NCBI RefSeq assembly: GCF_900104725.1
Contig: NZ_LT629758.1
Location: forward strand, 1,922,001 to 1,986,000
Direction of reading: 5' to 3'
From: Actinoplanes derwentensis
GTDB lineage: Bacteria; Actinomycetota; Actinomycetes; Mycobacteriales; Micromonosporaceae
Length of the DNA stretch: 64,000 nt
This document shows, one piece after another, positions 35,360 through 43,485 of the stretch. A program made the position numbers and the translations under genes. Each line of letters opens with the position of its first letter. Position 1 is the first letter of the stretch. The notes beneath the pieces are model-generated. The model ran no database searches. It was not told where the DNA came from and saw only the letters and a program-made list of their open reading frames with translations.

Positions 35360-38302
35360 CTATCCGGCGGATACGTCAAAAAACACGCCGGCCTCGACTG
35401 CCTTGACCGCGAGCGCGGTCCGGGAGCTCACCTTCAGCTTGCGCATCGCCGCGCGCAGTTGCTGATCCACGGTGGCCGGAGACTTCGACAGGATCCGGCT
35501 GATCTCCCGGTTCGTCTTGCCCGCCACGACCAGCTGGACCACGTCGAGTTCGCGCGGGGAGAGCTCGTCGCCGTACCCGCGCCGGCCGCCACGCCACAAC
35601 CGTGGAACCTCGGCGCCGTGCTCGCGCAGCCGCTGGGCGACCCGGTCCGCGTCACCGCGGGCACCGAGCCGGAACAACTGCTCGTACTGCGCCGCCAGCA
35701 ACTCGCGGCCCGGCTCGATCCTGCCCTGCGCCAGCAGCGCCTCGGCCTGCCGCTCGCGGGCACGCAGGGCGTCGTAGGGACGTGGCAACGCACTCCACGC
35801 GCGCGCCGCCCGGTCGAAGGCCGTCGCCGCCCGCGAGTGGTCGCCGGCCGCGGCGAGCAGCAGAGCACGGCACCCGGCGAGCGCGGCCCGAGGCGCGGGC
35901 GCCGTCCGGCCACGCAGCCCCCGGGCGAACCGGCCGACCAGGCGGGTCGCCTCCGCCGGGTCACCGAGGGCGAGAAGCGCCTCGACCCGGGCCGGCACGA
36001 GATCGGTCGCCCAGACCCAGACACCCTTGCGTTGTACGGTGTCCATCGGCTCGTCCGTGACCCGCAGCGCCCGGCGGCTGTCCCCGTCGATCAGCCACAG
36101 TCTGGCCAGCGCGGCGGCGGCCTCCATCGTGTCATCGGCCGCGCCGAGCCGGGCCGACTCCTCCAGGACCAGCCGGAACTGCTCCTCCGCCGCACGCCGC
36201 CGTCCGGCCGCGGCTGCCAGCCGGGCAGCCAGGCGTACACTGCCGAGGTAATGTGCCGGCCGGTCCCGGTCGGCGTCGGCGAGTGCCGCGCTCGTCTCGG
36301 CGAGACCGTCCCACCGGCCGGTGTTCCACGCCAGGTTGGCCTGTTCGAGGCGGACGTTGTGCTGCAATCGCGACGCCCGCTCGGCCTCGGCCAGGCGCAT
36401 GGCCACCGCGAGGTGCTCCTCGGCGTCGGCGTACCGGCCCCAGATCAGCGCCCCGGTACCGACATTCACGTGGATGCGCGCCACATCGAGACGCTCCGCC
36501 GCCGTCGTGCCGTCGACGGGCAGACCGGCGACGACGTCCCAGGCCTCCTGTTCACCCAGCATGAGCAACGCCGCGGCCCGGTTCCCGGCCAGGTTCAGCC
36601 GCTGCGCGGGGGAGTCGATCCGGGCGGTCAGTTCAGCGGCGCGATCCAGCCAGCGCCGGTGTGTCGAAGCCGGCCACGGTCCCGCGTACGCCCAGCCCAG
36701 GTAGGTCATCGCCCGGGCCGCCTCGACCGGGTCGTGATCGAGACCGGCCACCGCCTGCTCCAACTCACTGAGCGCGGCCTGCGCCTCGCCCCCGGTGATC
36801 AGCAACCGGCCCAGGGGATTGCGGATCTCGGCCTGCTGACGAGCCGACAGGCCGGGGGTCTCCAACACCGAGCGCAGAGTACGGATCACCCGGTGGTAGA
36901 CCTGGTCGACCGGTTCCCGGCGGCCCAGCGCGGCGACCCCGGCGAAACTCGCGACACGCGCCCGGTCCACCGGCGGCAGCACGGCCCACGACAGCAGGTC
37001 GACCAGCAGATCGACCGCCTTGGTGTGGTCACCCGAGGCCATCGCCAGTTCGGCGCCCTGTTCGGCGTACCGCGCCCAGGATGTCTTCTCCCCGGCCTCG
37101 CGGAAGTGATGGGCGAGCCGCGCCACCGGCGGGGGACGCAGGTGTTCCAAGGCCCGGCCGGCCAGCAGGTGGAAGTGCCGGCGCTCGGTCAACGGGATCG
37201 CCTCGTAGACGGCGGTGGCGGCCAGCACATGCCGGAACCGCCAGCGGTCGCGGTCGTCCCCGTCGAGGACACCGGCGACGGCCGTCTCCGTGACGGCACC
37301 CCGGCACACGGCCGGTGACAGGTTGGCGGTCATCGCGATCGTCGCCACCGAGGAACGCTCGGAAAGGGTGGCCGCCGCGCGCAACACCTGCTGCGCCGTC
37401 GGCGACAGACGGCTCACCCGCTCCCGGGTGGAGTCGCGCACCGTCGGCGGAACCCGTAGCTCACGCAACTTCAGCCGGACCCACTGTCCATCGCGGAAGA
37501 CCAGGTCGGCGCGGTCACACATGAGGCGGACCGACTCCTCCACCGCGAGGGGGACACCGCCGGTCCGGTCGTGCAGGAACGTGGTGAACTCCTGCGAGAT
37601 CGGCTTGCCGTCCAGCATCGAGGACACCAGCGTCGCGGTGTCGCCGGGTTGCATGGGCGCCAGGGCGATCCGCAGTTGGGTCACACCGGCGGGCAACCGG
37701 GACGTCAGCCGCAGCAACAACGAACCGTCGGCGACCTCCTCCGGCCGGTACGAGATCACCAGGCTGAGGCCGTCCGGCTTCTGCCGGGAGATGACGAACA
37801 GCAGGAACTCCAGGGTCACCTCGTCGGCCCAGTGCGCGTCCTCGAGCACGAGAACGTCGACACTCAGAGCCCGGAGCAGCTCGTCCAGGGCTCGGAACAG
37901 GCGATGCCGGGCCGCTTTCGCATCGTCCAGAGGTGGCAGTGCGGGCGGCAGGTTCGACGACCACTCCGGGAACAGGGGCCGTAACGCGCCCGCGAGTTCG
38001 GTGAGCCGTTCGCGGGGCACCGGGCGCTCGATCCCGAGGAACGCGTCGACGATCGGCCCCAGCGTCAGCGACTCACGAAGCGGCGGGCACATCGACACCA
38101 GGACGGTACGCCGGTCCGGCGCGGCCAGCCATTCGCGCAGCAGCCGGCTCTTGCCGATCCCCGCCTCACCTTCCACCAGCACGATCGCCGGAGGCCGGGC
38201 CAGGGCGCCCCGCAGAGCCGCCATCTCCCGCTCACGCCCGACGAAACGGGGCGTGGAAACGGCCGGCGAGGTCCCGTCGTCCTCGGGCGAGGGATCGAGC
38301 AT
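35360..38302 (-). CDS. LAL-type LuxR regulator with STAND NTPase
   Basis: A 980-residue LAL (large ATP-binding regulator of the LuxR family). The NTPase domain has Walker A GEAGIGKS (residues 45-52) and Walker B VDVLVLEDAHWAD. A long helical, TPR-like middle fills about residues 350-880 (AEEQFRLVLEESARLG, LAGNRAAALLMLGE). The C-terminal LuxR HTH reads LSPRELDVVQLVVAGKTNREISRILSKS. ATG 38302 was chosen over an upstream GTG for lack of any SD there. Such proteins activate pathway genes in actinomycetes; the target here is unknown. The nearest gene downstream, 58 nt away, is the acidic small ORF and then the giant protease. Confidence 0.9.
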   Translation of the reverse strand: MLDPSPEDDGTSPAVSTPRFVGREREMAALRGALARPPAIVLVEGEAGIGKSRLLREWLAAPDRRTVLVSMCPPLRESLTLGPIVDAFLGIERPVPRERLTELAGALRPLFPEWSSNLPPALPPLDDAKAARHRLFRALDELLRALSVDVLVLEDAHWADEVTLEFLLFVISRQKPDGLSLVISYRPEEVADGSLLLRLTSRLPAGVTQLRIALAPMQPGDTATLVSSMLDGKPISQEFTTFLHDRTGGVPLAVEESVRLMCDRADLVFRDGQWVRLKLRELRVPPTVRDSTRERVSRLSPTAQQVLRAAATLSERSSVATIAMTANLSPAVCRGAVTETAVAGVLDGDDRDRWRFRHVLAATAVYEAIPLTERRHFHLLAGRALEHLRPPPVARLAHHFREAGEKTSWARYAEQGAELAMASGDHTKAVDLLVDLLSWAVLPPVDRARVASFAGVAALGRREPVDQVYHRVIRTLRSVLETPGLSARQQAEIRNPLGRLLITGGEAQAALSELEQAVAGLDHDPVEAARAMTYLGWAYAGPWPASTHRRWLDRAAELTARIDSPAQRLNLAGNRAAALLMLGEQEAWDVVAGLPVDGTTAAERLDVARIHVNVGTGALIWGRYADAEEHLAVAMRLAEAERASRLQHNVRLEQANLAWNTGRWDGLAETSAALADADRDRPAHYLGSVRLAARLAAAAGRRRAAEEQFRLVLEESARLGAADDTMEAAAALARLWLIDGDSRRALRVTDEPMDTVQRKGVWVWATDLVPARVEALLALGDPAEATRLVGRFARGLRGRTAPAPRAALAGCRALLLAAAGDHSRAATAFDRAARAWSALPRPYDALRARERQAEALLAQGRIEPGRELLAAQYEQLFRLGARGDADRVAQRLREHGAEVPRLWRGGRRGYGDELSPRELDVVQLVVAGKTNREISRILSKSPATVDQQLRAAMRKLKVSSRTALAVKAVEAGVFFDVSAG

Positions 38303-38511
38303 GCGTGATGATCTCGCTTCCGGACCCCCACGCACAAGCCCGTCCCGGCGACCGGCCAGTCCCCGGGACGGCGCGCCCCATCTCTGGTCTCGGCATCTCC
38401 GGAAACAGCGGTTCTACCGATGGATGTGTTTGAAGGCTCGTAGAGGCGAACCTGGTTCGGAGCGTGGACGTACTCTCTCGAAACGTTGTCTGTTCGGGGG
38501 AAGGTCTGGTC

Positions 38512-38783
38512 ATGGGTGTTCCGGAGGTGTTCGTAGACCCTGACGGCTTGCGGGATGTGGGGCGTGATGTCGGTGTGGGGTTGCGGGACGCTGAGTACGT
38601 GCTTGCCCGTGAGGGTGACGCTCAACAGCGGGCAAGCGCCGGAGGACGTGCGATGACGACGAGAACGAAGATGCCGGGGTCCTGGCCGCCAAGACTTCCG
38701 ACGGTTTCGCCCTCGACCTGGAATCGACAAGTGGTCAGGGATTCGCGGTGATCATCCACTCGGCCTGTTTCGAGCGGCCGTGA
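38512..38783 (+). pseudogene. Small frameshifted gene, unrecognised
   Basis: ATG 38512 has a good SD (GGGGGAAGG, 7-8 nt upstream) and begins MGVPEVFVDPDGLRDVGRDVG, in the style of small actinomycete secretion-target proteins. In that frame it soon degrades into an unlikely SWPPRLPTVSPSTWNRQ and ends at 38751. From 38652 a different frame reads DDDENEDAGVLAAKTSDGFALDLE to a stop at 38783, with clear protein-like composition. One deletion or a 2-nt insertion between about 38635 and 38652 would join them. Whether the gene is broken or the two halves are unrelated is not settled. Confidence 0.35.
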
Positions 38784-38801
38784 CAGTGACTCGGGAGACG
38801 G

Positions 38802-39623
38802 CTACGGCACGGCCGAGTGCGCGGGTCTTCGGGAGCTGACCAGGCGGCGGCCGGTGACGGTGGCCAGGGTTGCGGTCAGGACCACGGCCAGGGCTGGGGC
38901 CAGGACCAGGTGGGGAGCGTCGAACAGGTGGTTGCGGCCCTCGGCGACCATCGCTCCCCACTCGGGGTCCGGTGGCTGCACGCCCAAGCCCAGGAACGAC
39001 AGACCGGAGACGGTCAGCAGTGTGCCGGCGAAACGTAGCAGCAGGTGGGCGAAGAGTGGGCCGCTGATGTTCGGGGTGATCTCCCGGAAGATCACATGGA
39101 ACGGGCCGGCGCCTAAGGAACGGGCGGCGATCACGTACTCGCGGGCCTTCTCGGCGACGGTCAGGTGGTAGGCCTGCCGGGCGAACGGGGTCCAGCCGAC
39201 GGCGCAGACCGCGGCCAGGATGGACGGCAGTCCGGGACCCAGGACGGCGGCGGCGATCAGGCCGACCAGGATGGTGGGCAGGGCGGCCAGCAGGTCGGCG
39301 ATGCGGGGGACGAACCGGCCGAGCGGGCCGCCGATCATGGCGGCTGTCATGCCCGCCACGGTGCCGGTGACCGACGTGACCAGCAGGGTCGCCATGGTCA
39401 GGCCGAGGGTGAGGCGGGCGCCGGCGAGCAGGCGGGCGGCGACGTCCCGGCCTAGCTGGTCGGTGCCGAGCGGGTGATTCAAGGACGGGGACGCCAGTAC
39501 GGCGGTGTAGTCGGCGGCGAGCGGATCCGGCAGCACCAGAGCGGCGACGACCAACAGCGCGCCAGCGGTGACAGTTGCCAGAAGGAACCGTAGACGAGTT
39601 ACCCGAAGAGGCGGGGGCTTCAT
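38802..39623 (-). CDS. ABC transporter permease, DppC/NikC type
   Basis: A 273-residue permease of the dipeptide/nickel family. An N-terminal membrane segment is followed by HPLGTDQLGRDVAARLLAGARLTLGL, the usual DppC entry sequence. The cytoplasmic coupling loop is REYVIAARSLGAGPFHVIFREI, and SGLSFLGLGVQPPDPEWGAMVAEG is diagnostic. The start overlaps the DppB-type gene by 4 nt. Its operon begins with a cobalamin riboswitch. No ATPase gene follows: the next gene is on the other strand. Confidence 0.9.
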   Translation of the reverse strand: MKPPPLRVTRLRFLLATVTAGALLVVAALVLPDPLAADYTAVLASPSLNHPLGTDQLGRDVAARLLAGARLTLGLTMATLLVTSVTGTVAGMTAAMIGGPLGRFVPRIADLLAALPTILVGLIAAAVLGPGLPSILAAVCAVGWTPFARQAYHLTVAEKAREYVIAARSLGAGPFHVIFREITPNISGPLFAHLLLRFAGTLLTVSGLSFLGLGVQPPDPEWGAMVAEGRNHLFDAPHLVLAPALAVVLTATLATVTGRRLVSSRRPAHSAVP

Positions 39624-40567
39624 CGGTCCGCCGTGTGCTGGCGCGCCACCGGATCAAGGGCCAACTGGGCTACTTCGGAGAGCGCCCCGGCAACCAGGGC
39701 CACGGCTATCACGGCGAGGGTTCCGGCCTGGACGATCGGCAGGTCCTGGGCCAGCACCGCGTCGTAGAGCAGCCGGCCGAGCCCGGGGATCCCGAACACC
39801 ACCTCGACCACCACCGACCCGCCGATCAGCCCGGCCACGAACATCCCGGTCAGTGACAGCACCGACGTGGTGGCCAGGCGGGCACCGTGCCGCCACAGCA
39901 CCGGCCCGGCGGGCAGGCCTTTCGCGCGGGCGATCAGCACGTGCGGGCGCTGCAGAGCGGTCACGGTCTCGGCGCGGACGAGCTGCGCGGTGAGGGCGGC
40001 CGGGTAGACGGCCAGGGTCAGCACCGGCAGTGCCAGGTGCGCGGGGGTGCCCCAGCCGATCGCGGGCAGCAGACCGGCGCGCACCGACAGCGCCAGCACG
40101 AGCAGCGGCGCGAGGACGAACTCCGGCACCGACACCCCGACGATGCCGGCGCCGGTGACGATCCGGTCGAGGAGAACGTTCGGTCTACGAGCGGCGTACA
40201 CCCCGGCCGGCACCCCCACCAGCAACGCCACCACCAGCGCGACGACCGTGATCGTCGCGGAGACCAGCAGCGCCTCGCCGACCTGAGGGCCGACCGGAGT
40301 ACGGGTGACGAACGACAACCCGAAGTCCCCGCGCACCGCCGCCCCCAGCCACCGCAGGTACTGCTCGACGACCGACCCGTCCAGCCCGAACTCGGCGGCC
40401 ACCCGGGCCTCGGTGGCCGGGTCGGGAACGGCCGAGGCGGTCCGGGCCCGCAGGACCGTCCGGACCGTGTCGGCCCCGGTGAGCCGCGGTAACGCGAACA
40501 CCAGGACCGATGCGGCGAGTAACCCGAATGGCAGCAGCGGGAGCCGCCGCAGCAGCAGAACCGTCAC
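39620..40567 (-). CDS. ABC transporter permease, DppB/NikB type
   Basis: A 315-residue permease with six membrane segments. Family motifs are LRWLGAAVRGDFGLSFVTRTPVGPQV, the coupling loop RPHVLIARAKGLPAGPVLWRHGAR and the late GGSVVVEVVFGIPGLGRLLYDAV. Its start overlaps the stop of the binding-protein gene by 4 nt, and its stop overlaps the DppC-type gene, so all three are translationally coupled. Confidence 0.92.
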   Translation of the reverse strand: MTVLLLRRLPLLPFGLLAASVLVFALPRLTGADTVRTVLRARTASAVPDPATEARVAAEFGLDGSVVEQYLRWLGAAVRGDFGLSFVTRTPVGPQVGEALLVSATITVVALVVALLVGVPAGVYAARRPNVLLDRIVTGAGIVGVSVPEFVLAPLLVLALSVRAGLLPAIGWGTPAHLALPVLTLAVYPAALTAQLVRAETVTALQRPHVLIARAKGLPAGPVLWRHGARLATTSVLSLTGMFVAGLIGGSVVVEVVFGIPGLGRLLYDAVLAQDLPIVQAGTLAVIAVALVAGALSEVAQLALDPVARQHTADR

Positions 40568-42090
40568 CCGGCGGGTTTCAGCTGCGGCAGGACCGGCCGG
40601 ACACCCAGCGGGTCGGGGGTGAATCCGGTGACGCCACGGGTTCCGGCGGTGTTGTTCGGGTGCACGATCATCACGCCGGCGGCCTGGTCGGTGAGGATGC
40701 CCGCGGCCTGGGTGAACACCTTCTGCCGGGCGGTCACGTCACTGGTGGTGGCCAGCGTGCCGACCAGGGTGTCGAACTCCGGCGAGCAGAAGTGGTCGAT
40801 GTTGTAGCTGCCCTTGCACGTGTAGTCCGAGGTGAGGACGCTGGCGGCGTCGGCGAAGTCGGACAGGTAGCTGCGCGAGTTCAGGAACATGTCGAAGTCA
40901 CCGGCGAGCACCTTCGGCTCCTGCGCCGAATAGTCACCGACCGTCACCTCGACCTTGATGCCGGCTTCCCCGAGCATCGACTGGATGGCGGTGGCGAGCA
41001 CCGGCATCTCCGGACGGTTCGGGAACGTCCAGAGCCGTACGGTCAGCGGCTTGCCCGGCCCGTACCCGGCCTGGGTCAGAAGGCTTTTGGCCTCGGCGAG
41101 GTCGGCGGCGGGCGGCGGGACCCGCGAACCCCACGGCACGGCGGTGCCGAACAGGTCGGCGGCCGGTGTCGCGGCACCTTGCAGGACCTGGGCGGCGAGG
41201 GTCGGCCGGTCGATCGCGGCGGTGACCGCCCGGCGTACCCGCAAGTCGTTGAAAGGTTCTGCGCTCTGGTTGAGGAGCAACTCGACGGTGCGCGCGGCGG
41301 GATAGGCGGTCACCGCGCCCCCGGCGGCCTCGACCTGGGCGGTGGCGGCGTGCGGCAGGCCCTCGGCGAACTGCACATCCCCGGACTGCAGGGCCAGCGC
41401 CCGGCTCTGCGGGTCGGTCACATAACGCACCGTCACCTTGCTGGCGGCCGGCGCGGCACCCCAGTAGGCGTCGTTGCGCTCCAGCACGGCCGAGTCGGCG
41501 CCGTTGACGGCCGACAAGACATAAGGGCCGGTTGCGGTACGAACGACCTGTGGCTGTCCACCCGCCGCGTACGCCGAAGGCGCCAGAATCCCGAGGTTTC
41601 CACTGCTCATCCGCAGCGGCAGCACCGGATCGGCCATGCTCGTGCCGATCAGCACCGCACCGGCCCCGTCGGCTTCGACGGTCAGGCCGATGTCACGGAC
41701 CGCACGCGGCGGCGCGGACACCGTGGAGATGTAGGTCAGCGCGGTGACCACGGCGTCCGCGGTCAGCGGCGTGCCGTCGTGGAACGTGACCCCGTCACGC
41801 AGTGTGAACCGCCAGATCTTCGGGTCGGCGGTCTGTTCCCACCCGGTGGCCAGGCCGGGTGCGGGCTGTGCCGACGCGTCGACACTGGTCAGGGTCTCGG
41901 CGACACCGAGAGTCATCAGCAGGGCGCCGTCGTCGGCGTCGAAGGCGTACGCGGACCGGGGCGGGAACTGCATCGCCACCGCGATCTCGCCGTTGACCGT
42001 CGTCACCGGGGCGGCACCGCCGGAGCAGGCGGCCAGTGTCAGTGCGAGAACCGTCACAGCGGCTGGCCGCAGGCGGGCTGGGAGTTTCAC
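40564..42090 (-). CDS. Dpp/Nik-type substrate-binding lipoprotein
   Basis: A 508-residue solute-binding protein of family 5 (peptides, nickel, and related ligands). The signal peptide ends in a lipobox, LTLAACSGG. Family marks are GWEQTADPKIWRFTLRDGVTFHDGTPLTADAVV, TGPYVLSAVN and the C-terminal TPDPLGVRPVLPQLKPAG. GTG 42090 follows AAAGG at 5 nt. It is the first gene of an importer operon controlled by a cobalamin riboswitch, which suggests import of cobalt, nickel or a corrinoid; family 5 binders include NikA, but the ligand is not read from the sequence. There is no partner ATPase in the operon. Confidence 0.88.
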   Translation of the reverse strand: MKLPARLRPAAVTVLALTLAACSGGAAPVTTVNGEIAVAMQFPPRSAYAFDADDGALLMTLGVAETLTSVDASAQPAPGLATGWEQTADPKIWRFTLRDGVTFHDGTPLTADAVVTALTYISTVSAPPRAVRDIGLTVEADGAGAVLIGTSMADPVLPLRMSSGNLGILAPSAYAAGGQPQVVRTATGPYVLSAVNGADSAVLERNDAYWGAAPAASKVTVRYVTDPQSRALALQSGDVQFAEGLPHAATAQVEAAGGAVTAYPAARTVELLLNQSAEPFNDLRVRRAVTAAIDRPTLAAQVLQGAATPAADLFGTAVPWGSRVPPPAADLAEAKSLLTQAGYGPGKPLTVRLWTFPNRPEMPVLATAIQSMLGEAGIKVEVTVGDYSAQEPKVLAGDFDMFLNSRSYLSDFADAASVLTSDYTCKGSYNIDHFCSPEFDTLVGTLATTSDVTARQKVFTQAAGILTDQAAGVMIVHPNNTAGTRGVTGFTPDPLGVRPVLPQLKPAG

Positions 42091-42099
42091 GAAGACCTT

Positions 42100-42390
42100 T
42101 TCCCTCGAAGTGGCCGACGGGCACACGACAGGAAGGGCTCGTCACCCCCTTGGTCATCCCGAGAGACCGCCGGCGGCGCACACCGTCCGGTGTGCGCAGT
42201 GCCGGCAGGTCTTCGGACTCGTGGGCGCGGATGTGTTCCAGCCACCTATTGGCCGTCGCTTCCCAGGCCGCATGGGCGGCCCAGTGCTCGATGACGGCGG
42301 TCGTTCCCACTCACCGCTGCGGGGCAGTCCCGGTTTCACACCGGGTTCCCTCTTGCGACACCCCACCTGGCGGGCAGGGTGAACCAGCAC
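42100..42390 (-). repeat. Duplicated riboswitch leader, ABC-importer copy
   Basis: This is the second copy of the leader at 27490-27786 and has the same direction and order of elements. Identity is highest in the core, in the hairpin after the aptamer and in the 25 nt before the SD. In this copy the hairpin GCGCACACCG/CGGTGTGCGC is fully Watson-Crick, whereas the metE copy has two wobble pairs at the corresponding places. Confidence 0.85.
42199..42390 (-). promoter_or_regulatory. Cobalamin riboswitch of the Dpp/Nik-type importer
   Basis: Minus-strand reading: GGTGTCGCAAGAGGGAACCC, GGGACTGCCCCGCAGCGGTG, GTGAGTGGGAACGACCGCC and GCGAGTCCGAAGACCTGCC-type core, here with CACGAGTCCGAAGACCTGCC. P1 pairs GTGCTGG (42390-42384) with CCGGCAC (42205-42199), with one wobble. 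After the aptamer comes a 10-bp hairpin, and AAAGG is the SD. TAGCAT (42404-42399) upstream is a candidate -10. Downstream regulation of an importer by B12 is well known for cobalamin riboswitches. Confidence 0.95.
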
Positions 42391-42401
42391 CGCGGCACAT
42401 G

Positions 42402-43364
42402 CTACCGGTGAAGATCAGCACCTGGAAACGGGTCAGGCGGCCAGGCACGCCACCCCGACCAGCGCGGCGAACACCCGCAGAGGTGTACGGCCGGGAGCCG
42501 CTCCCGCAACAGCACGGCGTTGAGCAGTACCGTGACCGCCGGATAGAGGGAGGAGACGACAGCCGCGGCACCGACGGCGACCCCGGCCGCGGCCACGGCG
42601 AACGCGCCGTCCGCGACCGTCTCCAGCACGCCGACCCCCACGGGCAGCAGCCAGGGCGAGCCGGTGCCGCGCGGCATCCGGATCCGTCGCCGGACCAGGG
42701 CCTCGGTGAGTAGCAGCAGACCCGCGATCCCGCCGGCGAGCCGGACATAAGCGGTGGCGATGTACGGATCGTCGGGCGCCGCCTCGTGCACGAGCACGAA
42801 GAACGTGCCGAAGCAGAGTGCCGCCCCGCCCGCACACCAGGCCGCCCGCCACCGGGCCCGCCGTCCCGCGCGATCTCCGGCGGGCCAGGACGCGCAGGTC
42901 ATCCCGGCCATCGCGGCGACCGCCCCGAGGATGCCGCCCGCGCTGAGCCGTTCGCCGTGCAGCAGGCCCCAGGCGACCGGGATGAGCGCCGCACCGGCCG
43001 CGACCGGGGCGACCACGGCCAGTGATCCGTCGCGCATCGCCCGGTAGACCAGGCCCATGCCCGGTACGGAGAGTGTGCCCGCGACGGCGCTGATCACCAG
43101 TAGCCGCGGATCGGTGGGCAGCGGACCGTCCCGGACGGCCAGGTAGACGAGAGCCAGCACCAGGCCGGTCAGCTGGGCTCCGATCAGGACGGCGCGGACC
43201 GGTAGCCGCCGCGCGCCGACCCCGGCGAGAAAGTCGGAGAAGCCCCATCCGGTGGCGGCGATGCCCGCCAGTGCCAATGTCCAACTCAACGCTGTGTGAC
43301 GCCCCGCAATCCCGGCAGTTCTCGGCGGGCTCGGTGCGGCCGGAACGCGGCGAGCCGCATCCAT
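42402..43364 (-). CDS. EamA/DMT-family transporter with a shifted C-terminus
   Basis: A ten-segment drug/metabolite transporter (EamA). Membrane segments start at LSWTLALAGIAATGWGFSDFL; hallmark stretches are GTLSVPGMGLVYRAMRDGSLAVVAP and SSLYPAVTVLLNAVLLRERL. Direction of transport and ligand are unknown. The last segment is out of frame: the readable frame ends HLCGCSPRWSGWRAWPPD at 42402, while a one-base shift in a GGG run (42476-42474) restores HLCGVFAALVGVACLAA ending at 42433. The start is not certain: ATG 43364 is used. The damaged tail probably removes the last membrane segment. Confidence 0.7.
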   Translation of the reverse strand: MDAARRVPAAPSPPRTAGIAGRHTALSWTLALAGIAATGWGFSDFLAGVGARRLPVRAVLIGAQLTGLVLALVYLAVRDGPLPTDPRLLVISAVAGTLSVPGMGLVYRAMRDGSLAVVAPVAAGAALIPVAWGLLHGERLSAGGILGAVAAMAGMTCASWPAGDRAGRRARWRAAWCAGGAALCFGTFFVLVHEAAPDDPYIATAYVRLAGGIAGLLLLTEALVRRRIRMPRGTGSPWLLPVGVGVLETVADGAFAVAAAGVAVGAAAVVSSLYPAVTVLLNAVLLRERLPAVHLCGCSPRWSGWRAWPPDPFPGADLHR

Positions 43365-43485
43365 TGACGGATCCGCCCGCCGACAGATGATTGACACCGG
43401 AATGACGCACCTCACGCCAGGGCCGGGAACCAGCCGGGCCCGGAAACCGACCAACACGGCGTTGCCGCAGGGTCAGGGGTGGAAA

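Noticed and set aside
38790..38830. CACTCGGCC/GGCCGAGTG pairing around the DppC-type stop as a terminator
   Set aside because: The arms lie too far apart and are interrupted by other GC repeats; not convincing.
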